From assembly GCF_013607875.1 (NCBI RefSeq), contig NZ_VDES01000002.1, positions 885,638 through 949,637 of the forward strand: a stretch of 64,000 nt of DNA. Direction: 5' to 3'. This DNA comes from Blastomonas ursincola. GTDB lineage: Bacteria > Pseudomonadota > Alphaproteobacteria > Sphingomonadales > Sphingomonadaceae. Made by a program: the position numbers and the translations under genes. Positions 10,926 to 20,412 of this stretch are shown here, piece after piece. How positions within the stretch are numbered: position 1 is the first letter of the stretch; each line of letters begins with the position of its first letter. The notes beneath the pieces are model-generated. The model worked only from the letters and a program-made list of their open reading frames with translations. It ran no database searches and was not told the origin of the DNA.

Positions 10926-11621
10926 TCAGGCCAGTTCGCTGTCCAGCGCATAGCCGGCAGAACGCACGGTGCGGATGATATCGGGCTGGCCATTGGCGTT
11001 GAGCGCCTTGCGCAGACGGCGGATATGCACGTCGACGGTGCGAATCTCGATATCGCTGTCATGCCCCCAGACGCTGTCGAGCAGCCGCTCGCGCGAGAAC
11101 ACCCAGCCGGGATGCTCGAGGAAATGGCGCAGCAGGCGGAACTCGGTGGGGCCGAGCGGAATGGTCTGGCCGGCGCGCTTCACCTTGTAGCCCACCGTGT
11201 CCATCTCGATATCGGCAAAGCTCAGCGCCTCGCCGGCGAGCGCGGGGCGCACACGGCGCAGCACCGCGTTGACCCGCGCGATCAGCTCACGCGGAGAAAA
11301 GGGCTTGGTGACATAATCGTCCGCGCCGATGTCGAGCCCGCGCACCCGGTCTTCCTCTTCGCCGCGCGCCGACATCATGATGATCGGGATGTTCGAGGTA
11401 TCGTTGTCGCGGCGCAGGCGGCGGCAGACCTCGATGCCCGACAGATTCTCGATCATCCAGTCGAGCAGCACGATATCGGGCCGTTCCTCGCGCGCGATCA
11501 GCATCGCCTCCTCGCCATCGGCGGTCTGGCTGACGCGGAAGCCCTGTTTGTCGAAATGCCAGGACACCAATTCGGCCAAGGCCATGTCGTCTTCAACCAG
11601 CAGCAGATGCGGAGTCGTCAT
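10926..11621 (-). CDS. phoB: Phosphate regulon response regulator PhoB
   Basis: A 231-residue OmpR-type regulator with a receiver domain (phosphorylation site D54 in IVLLDWM; conserved lysine in YVTKPFSPREL) and a C-terminal winged helix ending VRSAGYALD. When phosphorylated by PhoR it binds Pho boxes. It is the last gene of phoR-pstSCAB-phoU-phoB, 31 bases after phoU. The sensor gene therefore opens the locus and the regulator closes it, an arrangement common in alphaproteobacteria. A Pho box before pstS would give positive feedback if the transcript extends this far. Confidence 0.96.
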   Translation of the reverse strand: MTTPHLLLVEDDMALAELVSWHFDKQGFRVSQTADGEEAMLIAREERPDIVLLDWMIENLSGIEVCRRLRRDNDTSNIPIIMMSARGEEEDRVRGLDIGADDYVTKPFSPRELIARVNAVLRRVRPALAGEALSFADIEMDTVGYKVKRAGQTIPLGPTEFRLLRHFLEHPGWVFSRERLLDSVWGHDSDIEIRTVDVHIRRLRKALNANGQPDIIRTVRSAGYALDSELA

Positions 11622-11652
11622 CGGTATCGTGCTTTCGTTTCAAAAGGTCCGG

Positions 11653-12366
11653 TCAGTCGCTGCCGGGCGCCAGCGCGTCGTCGCCGCGCTCGCGCTCGTT
11701 CATCGACTGGCCCATGACCGCGAAGTAAACCATTTCGGCCACATTGGTGGCGTGGTCGCCGATCCGTTCGAGATTCTTGGCGATGAACAGCAGGTGCGTG
11801 CCCGCGCCGACATGTTCGGGATATTCGATCATGTGCGCGATGAGCGCGCGGAAGATGCTGTTGTAGAAATCGTCGACGGTCTTGTCCTGCGCGCAGACGG
11901 CGACGGCAAGGTCGGCATCGCGCTTGGCAAACGCGGTGAACGCATCGTCGACCAGCTGGCGGGTCGCGTCAGCCATGGCGGGCAGCAGCCGCGCGGCATC
12001 GATCTGCTGGTCGGCATCGATCAGCAGCACACGCTTGGCGATGTTCTTGGCATAATCGCCGATGCGCTCGACCACGCCCGAGATTTTGAGCGCCGCGACG
12101 AGTTCGCGCAGGTCGTCCGCCATCGGCGCGCGCAGTGCGATCGTCTGGATCACCATGCGGTCGATCTGCTCTTCCAGCGCGTCGATGCGCTTGTCGCCCT
12201 CGACCACCTGGCGCGCCAGATCATGGTCGTTGTTGGCGAGCGCGGCCATCGCGCCCTCGACCGCCTTTTCGGCGCGCCCGCCGATCTCCGCGATCAGCCC
12301 GCGCAGGGTGATGAGGTCGCCGTCAAAGGCCTTCAGGGTGTGTTCGTTCAGGCTATGGTTCATCAA
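11653..12366 (-). CDS. phoU: Phosphate signalling protein PhoU
   Basis: A 237-residue all-helical protein made of two similar three-helix repeats, each with the metal-binding pattern seen in PhoU (DKRIDALEEQIDRM near 60 and DKTVDDFYNSIFRALI near 170). PhoU links the PstSCAB transporter to PhoR so that phosphate sufficiency keeps PhoB unphosphorylated. It sits between pstB and phoB on the minus strand. Length and motifs are normal. Confidence 0.96.
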   Translation of the reverse strand: MMNHSLNEHTLKAFDGDLITLRGLIAEIGGRAEKAVEGAMAALANNDHDLARQVVEGDKRIDALEEQIDRMVIQTIALRAPMADDLRELVAALKISGVVERIGDYAKNIAKRVLLIDADQQIDAARLLPAMADATRQLVDDAFTAFAKRDADLAVAVCAQDKTVDDFYNSIFRALIAHMIEYPEHVGAGTHLLFIAKNLERIGDHATNVAEMVYFAVMGQSMNERERGDDALAPGSD

Positions 12367-12453
12367 GAAATTCCGTTCGTTGCGATGCCAGGCTTGGCGG
12401 GACCCCCGTATCCCCGTGCTGCCAAGCCGTTTCGCTTAAGCATGTGGTGTCGG

Positions 12454-13239
12454 TCAGCCGTAACGGCCAGTAATATAGTCGCGCGTCCGTTCCTCGCGCG
12501 GGTTGGTGAAGATATCCGACGTGTCGCCATATTCCACCATGGTTCCCAGGTGGAAGAACGCGGTCTTCTGCGAGACGCGCGCGGCCTGCTGCATGTTGTG
12601 CGTGACGATGACGATGGCATAGCGGCCGCGAAGCTCATGGATCAGTTCCTCGATCTTGGCGGTGGCGATCGGGTCGAGCGCCGAGCAGGGCTCGTCCATC
12701 AGGATCACCTCGGGATCGACCGCGATCGCACGCGCGATGCACAGCCGCTGCTGCTGGCCGCCCGAAAGCGCGGTGCCGCTGTCCTGCAACCGGTCCTTGA
12801 CCTCGTTCCACAGGCCGGCGCGCACCAGCGAATTCTCGACGATCTGGTCGAGCTCGGCCTTGTTGGGGGCGAGGCCATGGATGCGCGGGCCGTACGCCAC
12901 ATTGTCGTAGATCGACTTGGGGAAGGGGTTGGGCTTCTGGAACACCATGCCGACGCGTGCGCGCAGCTGCACCACGTCCATGCTGCTCGAATAGATATTC
13001 TCGCCGTCGAGCGTGATATCGCCCTCCACCCGCGCGATCGGGATGGTGTCGTTCATGCGATTGAGCGTACGCAGGAAGGTCGACTTGCCGCAGCCCGAGG
13101 GGCCGATGAACGCGACGACATTGTCCATGTCGATATCGATCGACACGCCCTTGATCGCTTCCTTGGGGCCATAAAAGACCCGCACGTCGCGCGCGGACAT
13201 TTTTGCTTTGGTGTTGGCAGAGGCCAGATTGTCGAGCAT
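12454..13239 (-). CDS. pstB: Phosphate ABC transporter ATP-binding protein PstB
   Basis: A 261-residue ABC ATPase with Walker [11 protein letters not shown]-loop [14 protein letters not shown], signature LSGGQQQRL, Walker [13 protein letters not shown] and H-loop IVTHNMQQA, all typical of PstB. It powers high-affinity phosphate import with PstA and PstC at the inner membrane. An alternative start at the internal Met14 ([11 protein letters not shown]) is possible. It begins eight bases after pstA. Confidence 0.97.
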   Translation of the reverse strand: MLDNLASANTKAKMSARDVRVFYGPKEAIKGVSIDIDMDNVVAFIGPSGCGKSTFLRTLNRMNDTIPIARVEGDITLDGENIYSSSMDVVQLRARVGMVFQKPNPFPKSIYDNVAYGPRIHGLAPNKAELDQIVENSLVRAGLWNEVKDRLQDSGTALSGGQQQRLCIARAIAVDPEVILMDEPCSALDPIATAKIEELIHELRGRYAIVIVTHNMQQAARVSQKTAFFHLGTMVEYGDTSDIFTNPREERTRDYITGRYG

Positions 13240-13247
13240 GGATCGGG

Positions 13248-14543
13248 TTACCAGCGGGTTTCGAAGCGGTTGCGCAGGTATACGGCAATCGCGTTCATGG
13301 TGAGCAGGAAGACGAGCAGGACGATGATCGCGGCGGAGGTCTTTTCGACAAATCCGCGATTGACCTCGTCCGACCAGAGGAAGATCTGCACCGGCAGCAC
13401 TGTGGCGGGATCGGTCAGGCCATCGGGCGGGGTGGTGGTGAAGGCGCGCATGCCGATCATCAGCAGCGGCGCGGTCTCGCCCAGCGCGCGCGCCATGCCG
13501 ATGATCGTGCCGGTCATGATGCCGGGAATGGCGAGCGGCAGCACATGGTGGAACACGACCTGGATCGGGCTCGCGCCCACGCCCATCGCCGCCTCGCGGA
13601 TCGAGGGGGGCACCGCCTTGATCGCGTTGCGCGCGGCGATGACGATCACCGGCATGGTCATAAGCGCGAGCGTCAGGCCCCCGACCAGGGCCGCCGAGCG
13701 CGGCATCGACAGGAACTGCAGGAACACCGCGAGCCCCAGCAGGCCGAAGATGATCGAGGGGACGGCGGCAAGGTTGTTGATCGACACCTCGATCAGGTCG
13801 GTGAAGCGGTTCTTGGGCGCATATTCCTCGAGATAGACCGCCGCCAGCACGCCGACGGGGAAGGCGAGGAACAGGGTCACGACCATCGTGATCAGCGAGC
13901 CCTTGAGCGCGCCCCAGATGCCGACGCGCGCAGGGTCGGTGCCGTCCGAGCCGGTGAGGAACTGCATGTTGAAGCTCTGCCGCACTTCGCCTGCCTTGGT
14001 GAGCGCGGCATAATCGCGCTCGGCCTCGGGCGTCGAACGGTCCTTGGCGGCGCGGTCGATATCGCTCGAGGTCGGCAGCCAGAAGCTGGTCTCGCCCATC
14101 ACCAGATTGGGATTTTCGACCAGCTGGTCGCGCAAGGCGGTCCAGGCGGTGCTGGCGAAATAGCGCGCGCCATCCTCGCCATATTGCGCCTGCACGGCCT
14201 GATCGAAGATGCGGCGAACGTCGATCGAGGCCATGGTGGCGGAAAGCTGCGGCCCGGTCAGCTGATCGGGCGAGATGCTGCCGGTGGCCGCGGGCAGGTC
14301 GATCGTCAGTGTCGCCTCGGTGGTGACGAAGCCCTTGGCCCCGTTGCCGACCATGACAACGAGCAGGAAGGCGAGAAACAGCGACGACACGGCCACCGCA
14401 GCCAGGCCCAGGAACTTGAACCGGCGCTCGGCGGCATAGCGGCGCGCGATGCGGCGCTGCATGGCATCGCCCATCCAGTCGGTCTTGCGCGACGAGGGGC
14501 TTGCAGTCGGGGGCGTTGCGGTCATGGTCAGGGCCTCAGTCAT
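13248..14543 (-). CDS. pstA: Phosphate ABC transporter permease PstA, extended form
   Basis: A 431-residue permease, much longer than E. coli PstA (296). The first TM segment near 45-65 is followed by a large soluble insert (about 70-195, a DUF3333-type region), then the ordinary permease core with the EAA-like loop [23 protein letters not shown] and [13 protein letters not shown]. The extended form is usual in alphaproteobacteria, so the insert is not a fusion artefact. Its start overlaps pstC by eight bases. Confidence 0.95.
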   Translation of the reverse strand: MTEALTMTATPPTASPSSRKTDWMGDAMQRRIARRYAAERRFKFLGLAAVAVSSLFLAFLLVVMVGNGAKGFVTTEATLTIDLPAATGSISPDQLTGPQLSATMASIDVRRIFDQAVQAQYGEDGARYFASTAWTALRDQLVENPNLVMGETSFWLPTSSDIDRAAKDRSTPEAERDYAALTKAGEVRQSFNMQFLTGSDGTDPARVGIWGALKGSLITMVVTLFLAFPVGVLAAVYLEEYAPKNRFTDLIEVSINNLAAVPSIIFGLLGLAVFLQFLSMPRSAALVGGLTLALMTMPVIVIAARNAIKAVPPSIREAAMGVGASPIQVVFHHVLPLAIPGIMTGTIIGMARALGETAPLLMIGMRAFTTTPPDGLTDPATVLPVQIFLWSDEVNRGFVEKTSAAIIVLLVFLLTMNAIAVYLRNRFETRW

Positions 14544-15912
14544 ACGCTTCCCGGTATCTCTTGACGATCTGCAGCGCGACGATGTTGAGCAACAGCGTGA
14601 CGACGAACAGCGTCAGGCCCAGCGCGAACGCGGCGAGCGTCATCGGGCTGTCGAAATCGGTATCGCCGGTGAGCAGCTGGACGATCTGCGTGGTCACCGT
14701 TGTCACGCTGGCAAAGGGATTGGCGGTAAGGTTCGCGGCCAGACCTGCGGCCATCACCACGATCATCGTCTCGCCGATCGCGCGGCTGACCGCGAGCAGC
14801 ACGCCGCCGACCACGCCGGGAAGCGCCGCGGGGATCAGCACCTGCTTGATCGTCTCGCTCTTGGTCGCGCCCATGGCGAGCGAGCCGTCGCGCATGCTGC
14901 CGGGCACGGCGGCGATGCTGTCATCGGCCATCGACGAGACAAACGGGATGATCATCACGCCCATCACCAGGCCCGCCGCGAGCGCCGATTCCGAGCTTGC
15001 GTCGGTGATGCCGATCGACACGGCAAAGCTGCGCAGCGCAGGCGCCACGGTCAGCGCGGCGAAATAGCCATAGACCACGGTCGGCACGCCCGCGAGAATC
15101 TCGAGGATCGGCTTCATCCACTTGCGCACATTGGCGCTGGCATATTGGGTCAGATACACCGCGCTCATCAGGCCCAGCGGGATCGCGACCAGCATCGCGA
15201 TGATCGCACCGATGAACACCGTGCCCCAGAAAAGCGGCACAGCACCGAAGCCGGTGGCCTGGCCATCGACGACCTTGTCCGACGGGTTCCAGTCGAGCCC
15301 GAACAGGAATTCGAACGGCGAGACCATGCCGAAGAAGCGGATCGTCTCGAAGATCAGCGAGGCGACGATGCCGAGCGTCGCCAGGATCGCGATCAGCGAG
15401 GCGAGCAGCAGGCCGAACATCACCGTCCGCTCGACCTGGGTGCGCGCGCGGAAATCCGGGCGGATGCGGGTAAAGGCAAAGGCGCCGCCGGCAAAGCACA
15501 GCAGGAAGGCGGCGAGCGCGCCGATCATCGCATATTTGCTGTCCGCGGCTTCATAGAGCGGCGCAAGCCTGACTGCGGCGTCGTTGAACACCTTGAGGTC
15601 GGGATTGTGCGACAGCGCGCGCGCTTCGGACAGGATCGCTGCGCGTTCGAAGGCATCGGTGGGAAGCCCTGCGGCTAGCGGGCTTTCGAGCACTTGGTAA
15701 CTGCCGAGCGCCGGCGCGATGGTGCTCCACACCAGCAGGAACAGGATGGCGGGGACGACCGCCCACATCGCGGCATACCAGCCGTGATAGCTGGGCAGCG
15801 AATGGACGCTGGCGACGCCCGACTGGATGAAGCGTCCGGCACGCGCGCGGGCGAAGACCCAGGCGATCAGGCCGAGGCCCGCGATCAGGAAGAAGGTGGC
15901 GGTGATGGTCAT
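14536..15912 (-). CDS. pstC: Phosphate ABC transporter permease PstC, extended form
   Basis: A 458-residue inner-membrane permease, longer than E. coli PstC (319). The N-terminal 130 residues carry extra hydrophobic segments and a soluble part before the core. The conserved loop MRDGSLAMGATKSETIKQVLIPAALPG and SRAIGETMIVVMAAG identify PstC. It forms the phosphate channel with PstA. It follows pstS by eight bases and overlaps pstA, so the transporter genes are one unit. Confidence 0.94.
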   Translation of the reverse strand: MTITATFFLIAGLGLIAWVFARARAGRFIQSGVASVHSLPSYHGWYAAMWAVVPAILFLLVWSTIAPALGSYQVLESPLAAGLPTDAFERAAILSEARALSHNPDLKVFNDAAVRLAPLYEAADSKYAMIGALAAFLLCFAGGAFAFTRIRPDFRARTQVERTVMFGLLLASLIAILATLGIVASLIFETIRFFGMVSPFEFLFGLDWNPSDKVVDGQATGFGAVPLFWGTVFIGAIIAMLVAIPLGLMSAVYLTQYASANVRKWMKPILEILAGVPTVVYGYFAALTVAPALRSFAVSIGITDASSESALAAGLVMGVMIIPFVSSMADDSIAAVPGSMRDGSLAMGATKSETIKQVLIPAALPGVVGGVLLAVSRAIGETMIVVMAAGLAANLTANPFASVTTVTTQIVQLLTGDTDFDSPMTLAAFALGLTLFVVTLLLNIVALQIVKRYREAYD

Positions 15913-15920
15913 GACACTGC

Positions 15921-16973
15921 TTATTTCAGGTCCGCGCCGTCGAGCGCGGTGAGCGACTTGATGCGACCGAGCATCTCGGTGCGGGTCTTGTCGGGCGCGG
16001 CGATCAGGCCGATCCGGGTGAGATAGCCCTCATGCTCCCCGCCGCGAAGGAATTCGGCGACGAATTCGCGCAGACCCGGGATCACGTCGACATGCTTCTT
16101 CTTCACATAGATGTAGAGCGTGCGCGCGCCGGGATAGGTGCCGTTCTCGATCGTCGCATAGCTCGGCTCGACGCCGCCGATCGGCACGCCGCGCACGGTG
16201 TCGGCATTGTCGGCCAGATAGCTGTAGCTGAAGATGCCGACCGCATCGGGGTTGGTCGAAAGCTTCTGGACGATCAGGTTATCGTTCTCGCCCGTATCGG
16301 TATAGGCCTGGTCGGTGCGGATCGAGTGGCAGATGTCCTCGAACTTTTCCTTGTCGCTATCTGACAAAGCCTTGATCGCCGGATCGGTCTTGCAGCCCTT
16401 TTCCATGATGATCTCTTCGAGCGCATCGCGCGTGCCCGAGGTGGCGGGCGGGCCGAAGATGTTGATTCGCGTATCGGGCAGCGCCGGATTGATATCCGGC
16501 CAGCGCATCGCGGTATTGGGGCCCTTGCCGAACGGCTGGGCGGCGAGCGCGGTGTAGAATTCCTCGACCGTGAGCGACAGCTTGGGTCCCTTGGTCGACT
16601 GGGCGAGCGCGATGCCGTCGAAACCGATCACGATCTCGATCACGCCATCGACGCCATTGGCCTGGCAGCGCTCGAACTCGCTCTTCTTCATCCGGCGCGA
16701 CGCGTTGACGATGTCGGGCGTTTTCGCGCCGACGCCCGCGCAGAACAGCTCCACCCCGCCGCCGGTACCGGTCGATTCAAGAATGGGCGAGCGGCGCTCG
16801 GGATCGAAATTGACGAATTCCTCCGCCACCTTCTTGGCAAAGGGGAAGACGGTGGACGAGCCGACGATGCGAATCTCGCTGCGGCTGCTGCCCTCGCTGG
16901 TCGACGCCGGGTCCTTGCATCCGGCCAGCAAAAGCGCCGGAAGGCAGGCAAAGGCGAGCTTCCTGATCAACAC
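15921..16973 (-). CDS. pstS: Phosphate-binding lipoprotein PstS-like
   Basis: About 350 residues starting at a GTG with an excellent AGAGGGG ribosome site five bases ahead. The frame is open for 22 further codons upstream but those lack a site. The N-terminus is a lipoprotein signal (LIRKLAFACLPALLLAGC), so the protein is anchored in the periplasm. The mature part shows the PBP-like binding loops IVGSSTVFPFAKKV, ESTGTGGGVELFC and GPPATSGTRDAL of PstS-type proteins. It delivers phosphate to PstC/PstA. A Pho box lies about 150 bases upstream. Confidence 0.92.
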   Translation of the reverse strand: MLIRKLAFACLPALLLAGCKDPASTSEGSSRSEIRIVGSSTVFPFAKKVAEEFVNFDPERRSPILESTGTGGGVELFCAGVGAKTPDIVNASRRMKKSEFERCQANGVDGVIEIVIGFDGIALAQSTKGPKLSLTVEEFYTALAAQPFGKGPNTAMRWPDINPALPDTRINIFGPPATSGTRDALEEIIMEKGCKTDPAIKALSDSDKEKFEDICHSIRTDQAYTDTGENDNLIVQKLSTNPDAVGIFSYSYLADNADTVRGVPIGGVEPSYATIENGTYPGARTLYIYVKKKHVDVIPGLREFVAEFLRGGEHEGYLTRIGLIAAPDKTRTEMLGRIKSLTALDGADLK

Positions 16974-17121
16974 GTCGACCCCTCTCTGGGCAAGAACATC
17001 AGCCGCACGTCCGGCCATGAAGGCGGCGGCAGCGGACATGGCAGAATCGCGCGACGCGGATCATGCCTTTGCCTGGCCCCCTTCCGTTGAGGCCGTTAGG
17101 GAGGGGCCGTTGCCCGAACAT

Positions 17122-17148
17122 GACAATCAGGTGACGCTTTTGTGACAG
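17122..17148 (-). promoter_or_regulatory. Pho box (PhoB-binding site) upstream of pstS
   Basis: Read on the minus strand, positions 17148-17131 are CTGTCACAAAAGCGTCAC, matching 15 of 18 bases of the enterobacterial Pho box CTGTCATAAAACTGTCAC. A third half-site, TTGTCAT, continues at the same 11-base spacing to 17122. Three TGTCA-like half-sites in helical phase are what tandem PhoB dimers bind. The site lies between the phoR end and the pstS start, so it should drive pstS onward but not phoR. Confidence 0.85.
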
Positions 17149-17177
17149 CGCTTCCGGCGGGTCCGGACGGTGGCCCC

Positions 17178-18476
17178 TCAGGCGGGCAGCGCGGGCTCGT
17201 CGGCCGGTGCGGAAGCATCGCCCTGGGCCCCGCGCGGATCGGCGGGCAGGGTGATGGTGATCGTCGTACCCTTTTGCACTTCGCTGTCGATTTCCAGCCG
17301 GCCACGGTGCCGCTCGACGATATGCTTGACGATCGACAGGCCGAGGCCCGTGCCGCCGATTGCGCGGCTGCGGCTCGAATCGACGCGATAGAAGCGCTCG
17401 GTCAGGCGCGGCAGATGCTCGGGCGCGATGCCCTCGCCGCAATCGCTGACCGACAGCCGCAGCAGCGCGCCGTTGCGCGAGGCGCGCAGGCGCATTGTGA
17501 CCGGAGTACCGGCCTGGCCGTATTTCATGCTGTTCGACACGAGATTGTGCAGTAGCTGCGAAAGCTGCGCCCGGTCGCCGCGCATCGGTGGCAGGTCGGG
17601 GCCGATATCGACGACGATATCCGCGCCGCGCTCGGGCTGGCTCTGGCGCAGCACCGATTGCACCTCGCGCATCAGATCGGGCAGGTCGACCGGGGTATCG
17701 GGCACGCGGAACTTCTCCGCCTCGATGCGCGAAAGCGAGATCAGGTCGTCGATCAGCTTCTGCATGCGATTGGCTTCGCGGAACATCACATTGAGGAAGC
17801 GCGCGCGGATCTCGGGGTCGTCGCCAGCTTCCTTGTCTTCGAGCGTCTCGATAAAGCCTTTGATCGAGGCGAGCGGGGTGCGCAGCTCGTGGCTGGCATT
17901 GGCGACGAAATCGGTCCGCATCCGCTCGACCGCATAGACGCCCGAACGGTCCCAGAGGTGCAATATGCGTTCCCCACCGGGCATGTCGCGCACCAGCATT
18001 TCCCAGCGCTGGTCGCGGCTGCCGATGCCGACCAGCTGGATCGGCCCTTCATTGGCCAGCGTGCCTTCGGCGAGCAGATCGGCAGCGGCAGGATGGCGGA
18101 TGACCAGGCGGATATCCTCCCCGACGCAATATTCGCCGAGCAGCTTGCGCGCGGCGCTGTTGGCGCGGCGGACATTGGTGCCGGTCAGCACCAGCACCGG
18201 GTCGGCCAGGCCATCGATGAAGCTGGTAAAGTCGCGATGCTGGCTGATCGGCTTGACCTCGGGCTCGCGGATCGGTGCGGCGGCCTGGGGGTTGTGCTTG
18301 GCCGGGCTCGACAGGTCGGCCATGATGACGATCGCGACGATGCCTGCGGCAAAGCAGATCATCGCCTGCTCCATGCCGTTTGTGCCGAACTGGCTGATCG
18401 CCACCCCTGCGCCCAGCACCGCCGTGGCGAGGAGAAAGCGGCCGCCGTTCAGTCCCGTTCCGCTGGCCTGTCCCAT
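17178..18476 (-). CDS. phoR: Phosphate regulon sensor kinase PhoR
   Basis: A histidine kinase of about 432 residues. Two hydrophobic segments at the N-terminus (FLLATAVLGAGVAISQF and AMICFAAGIVAIVIMADL) are followed by a PAS-like region (FIDGLADPVLVLTGTNVRRANSAARKLLG), the H-box FVANASHELRTPLASIKGF and an HATPase domain with N-box, DCGEGIAPEHL and GGTGLGLSIVKHI. It phosphorylates PhoB. The frame is open to 18515; I choose MGQASGTGLNGG because the extra 13 residues are unlikely, but no strong ribosome site decides. It has its own promoter region facing the divergent Tat-protein gene. Confidence 0.93.
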   Translation of the reverse strand: MGQASGTGLNGGRFLLATAVLGAGVAISQFGTNGMEQAMICFAAGIVAIVIMADLSSPAKHNPQAAAPIREPEVKPISQHRDFTSFIDGLADPVLVLTGTNVRRANSAARKLLGEYCVGEDIRLVIRHPAAADLLAEGTLANEGPIQLVGIGSRDQRWEMLVRDMPGGERILHLWDRSGVYAVERMRTDFVANASHELRTPLASIKGFIETLEDKEAGDDPEIRARFLNVMFREANRMQKLIDDLISLSRIEAEKFRVPDTPVDLPDLMREVQSVLRQSQPERGADIVVDIGPDLPPMRGDRAQLSQLLHNLVSNSMKYGQAGTPVTMRLRASRNGALLRLSVSDCGEGIAPEHLPRLTERFYRVDSSRSRAIGGTGLGLSIVKHIVERHRGRLEIDSEVQKGTTITITLPADPRGAQGDASAPADEPALPA

Positions 18477-18663
18477 GTCGGGCGGGCTATACCAGCCTTG
18501 GCTGGGCCACGCCATCGATGATCGGGGCGGCGCGCATTTTCATGGCGGCGGCGCGCCTTGTCCCGACAAAGGACAGCTGATCAAAGGCCTTGCCTTTGCG
18601 CCGGTGACGGGTCTTTAGTCTTTTTGGCCGATATTTGCGCTGCGATTTTGCGCGTTTGGGACG

Positions 18664-19098
18664 ATGATAATGCACGCTGATGACAGCAACATGGATGGCG
18701 CCACTCCCAGCGATTCGGTGGAGGTGGGTGCGACCGTCGATGCGGCACGCAGGACCTTGCTGATCGGTGCTGTCGCCACGTCTGCCGTAGTGAGCATCCG
18801 TCCCGCGCTGGCTCAGACCGCAGGGTCGGTGCTCAACTGCCAGATCCCGGTGCCCGAACGCGGCAAGGGCATGTATATCGACCCCACCGGCAAGCTGGTG
18901 ACGCCCGACACGCCTGGCGCCTTCCCGCCCTCTCCGCGCGATTTCACGGGGGAAGAGGTGCGCAAGGCGCTGCAGGGCAGCAACCTGCCGGGCGCCACGC
19001 GCGAACAGTCGCAGGCCTATCTCAACTATATCCGCAAGCTCCAGAACGGGCAGAGCGGTTTTACCTGCTACGCTTCGCTGCAGATGCCGCGCCGCTGA
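18664..19098 (+). CDS. Exported Tat-signal protein of unknown function, first gene of the HPr-rel-A-like cluster
   Basis: A 144-residue protein with a twin-arginine-type signal near residues 29-50 (AARRTLLIGAVATSAVVSI then ALAQ), so it is likely exported folded. An upstream hydrophilic leader of about 28 residues is present. The mature part of roughly 93 residues is Pro/Gly-rich and has two cysteines (LNCQIPVP and FTCYASLQ) that could form a disulfide. I recognise no family. It starts 148 bases from the divergent phoR and lies 15 bases before the PqqD-like gene, so it belongs to that operon. It could be the substrate of the cluster. Confidence 0.7.
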   Translation: MIMHADDSNMDGATPSDSVEVGATVDAARRTLLIGAVATSAVVSIRPALAQTAGSVLNCQIPVPERGKGMYIDPTGKLVTPDTPGAFPPSPRDFTGEEVRKALQGSNLPGATREQSQAYLNYIRKLQNGQSGFTCYASLQMPRR

Positions 19099-19113
19099 CC
19101 TGAGGCGCAGGCG

Positions 19114-19425
19114 GTGAGCGAGCGTGCCTATGCTGCCTTGCCCGGCCATGCGCTCAAGCGCGTACGGATGGGCGGGCTCGAGGCCATCTATCACACGCCT
19201 TCGGGTATCACGCATCTGCTGGCCGAACCCGTGCCCGAACTGCTCGATGCGCTGGATGCTGTCGGAACCGACACATTTGTCACAGCTGAGCGGCTCGTTG
19301 CGCAGATCGCGAGCCGATTCGATCTGGTCGGCGACGATCCGCAGGAACGCCCCGAACAGGTGCTGGGCGAGCGGCTGGCAGAGCTTGCCGCGCTGGGACT
19401 GGTTCGCTTGCGCGCCGAGGCGTGA
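19114..19425 (+). CDS. PqqD-like peptide-binding protein of the HPr-rel-A system
   Basis: A 103-residue protein starting at GTG. The pattern LEAIYHTPSGITHLLAEPVPELLDAL and then LVAQIASRFDL and LAELAALGLVR corresponds to the PqqD fold, a small winged-helix domain that presents precursor peptides to modifying enzymes in RiPP pathways. It is followed by an HprK-like kinase and a nucleotidyltransferase, the combination that public annotation labels HPr-rel-A system. What peptide it binds is unknown. It lies 15 bases after the Tat-signal gene and 84 bases before the kinase. Confidence 0.8.
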   Translation: MSERAYAALPGHALKRVRMGGLEAIYHTPSGITHLLAEPVPELLDALDAVGTDTFVTAERLVAQIASRFDLVGDDPQERPEQVLGERLAELAALGLVRLRAEA

Positions 19426-19435
19426 CACACTTGCA

Positions 19436-19501
19436 TCAGCGCGATGTAAAACTGCATCGCTGACCCGATACGCCCCTGTTTCCATTTTGTCCGCGGGGGC
19501 G
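19436..19501 (+). promoter_or_regulatory. Two stem-loops in the leader of the HprK-like gene
   Basis: The 84-base gap before the kinase holds two inverted repeats. The first is at 19436-19463, where TCAGCG pairs with CGCTGA and, alternatively, GCGATG with CATCGC. The second is at 19471-19501, where CGCCCC pairs with GGGGCG. The second stem includes the G-rich stretch that is the only plausible ribosome site for the kinase ATG at 19510. This may tune translation of the kinase relative to the PqqD-like gene. The evidence is structural only. Confidence 0.35.
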
Positions 19502-19509
19502 CAAACGAT

Positions 19510-20412
19510 ATGGCGCTTGCCATGCGCCATGCCTGTTTCATCACTGTAGGACCGGCTCGATTCCGCATCGGCAGCGACTGGCGCGCGCCGATCGATGAGC
19601 TGCGTGCGCTCTATGCCGATTACCCTCTGGATGAGGTGGTGCCCGATTTCACCGTGCGGCTGCAGGCAACATCGGCGCTGCGCCGTTACGTCCGCCCGCA
19701 GGTCGCCATTGCGGGCGATTTCACGCTGCCCGATGCGCTGCCATTGCCGCTGGAACAGGGCCTGCTCGCGGCGGAAATGGCGATGAACCTGCAGATGGCG
19801 CTGGGCTGGCGGCGGCATCTGCTGCTGCATGCGAGTGCCGTTTCACGCCAAGGCCGGGCTGTCGTGATGACCGGGCTGTCGGGCGCGGGCAAGTCTACTT
19901 TGTCCGCGCTGCTGGCCGAACGCGGCTGGCGCTTTCTGGGCGACGAATTCGTCCTGCTCGATCCTGATAGCGGCAATATCGCGCCATTCCCGCGCCCGGT
20001 GAGCCTGAAGAACCAGGCGATCGCCGCGATGGAGCGCGAGGTCGATGACGAGACGCGCTTCGGCCCGGTGCTGCGCGATACGCCCAAGGGCACCATCCGC
20101 CACCTGCGCCCGCGCACCGAATGGATCGAGCAGATGGCACGCGAGACGCGGCCTGGCCTGCTGCTCTTCCCGCGCTTCGGCTTTCCGCGCGCGGTGCGCC
20201 GCATGGACGAGGCGGAGAGCTTCGTGCGCCTGACACAGGCCTCGACCAATTATGTCGCTTTGGGCGAACGCGGCTTCGATGCGCTGACCCAGTTCGTGCG
20301 CTCGGTCCCCGCCTGTGCGATCGACTATGCCACCGGCGATGAGGGCGTCGAGCTGGTCGAACGGCTCTGGTCCGAACAGGGGGCCAAATGGGGGGACAGG
20401 GCGGCGGCATGA
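19510..20412 (+). CDS. HprK-related kinase A
   Basis: A 300-residue P-loop kinase related to HPr kinase/phosphorylase. The core reads LLLHASAV (101-111 region, H107 at the HprK histidine position), then VVMTGLSGAGKSTLSALL (Walker A 122-130), FLGDEFVLL and FPRPVSLKNQAI. The N-terminal 100 residues replace the usual HprK N-domain, and the K3-loop signature of true HprK is absent. No HPr or other PTS protein is encoded nearby, so it probably phosphorylates something else. Its stop overlaps the start of the nucleotidyltransferase. It follows a PqqD-like gene, a pairing that defines the HPr-rel-A system. Confidence 0.85.
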   Translation: MALAMRHACFITVGPARFRIGSDWRAPIDELRALYADYPLDEVVPDFTVRLQATSALRRYVRPQVAIAGDFTLPDALPLPLEQGLLAAEMAMNLQMALGWRRHLLLHASAVSRQGRAVVMTGLSGAGKSTLSALLAERGWRFLGDEFVLLDPDSGNIAPFPRPVSLKNQAIAAMEREVDDETRFGPVLRDTPKGTIRHLRPRTEWIEQMARETRPGLLLFPRFGFPRAVRRMDEAESFVRLTQASTNYVALGERGFDALTQFVRSVPACAIDYATGDEGVELVERLWSEQGAKWGDRAAA

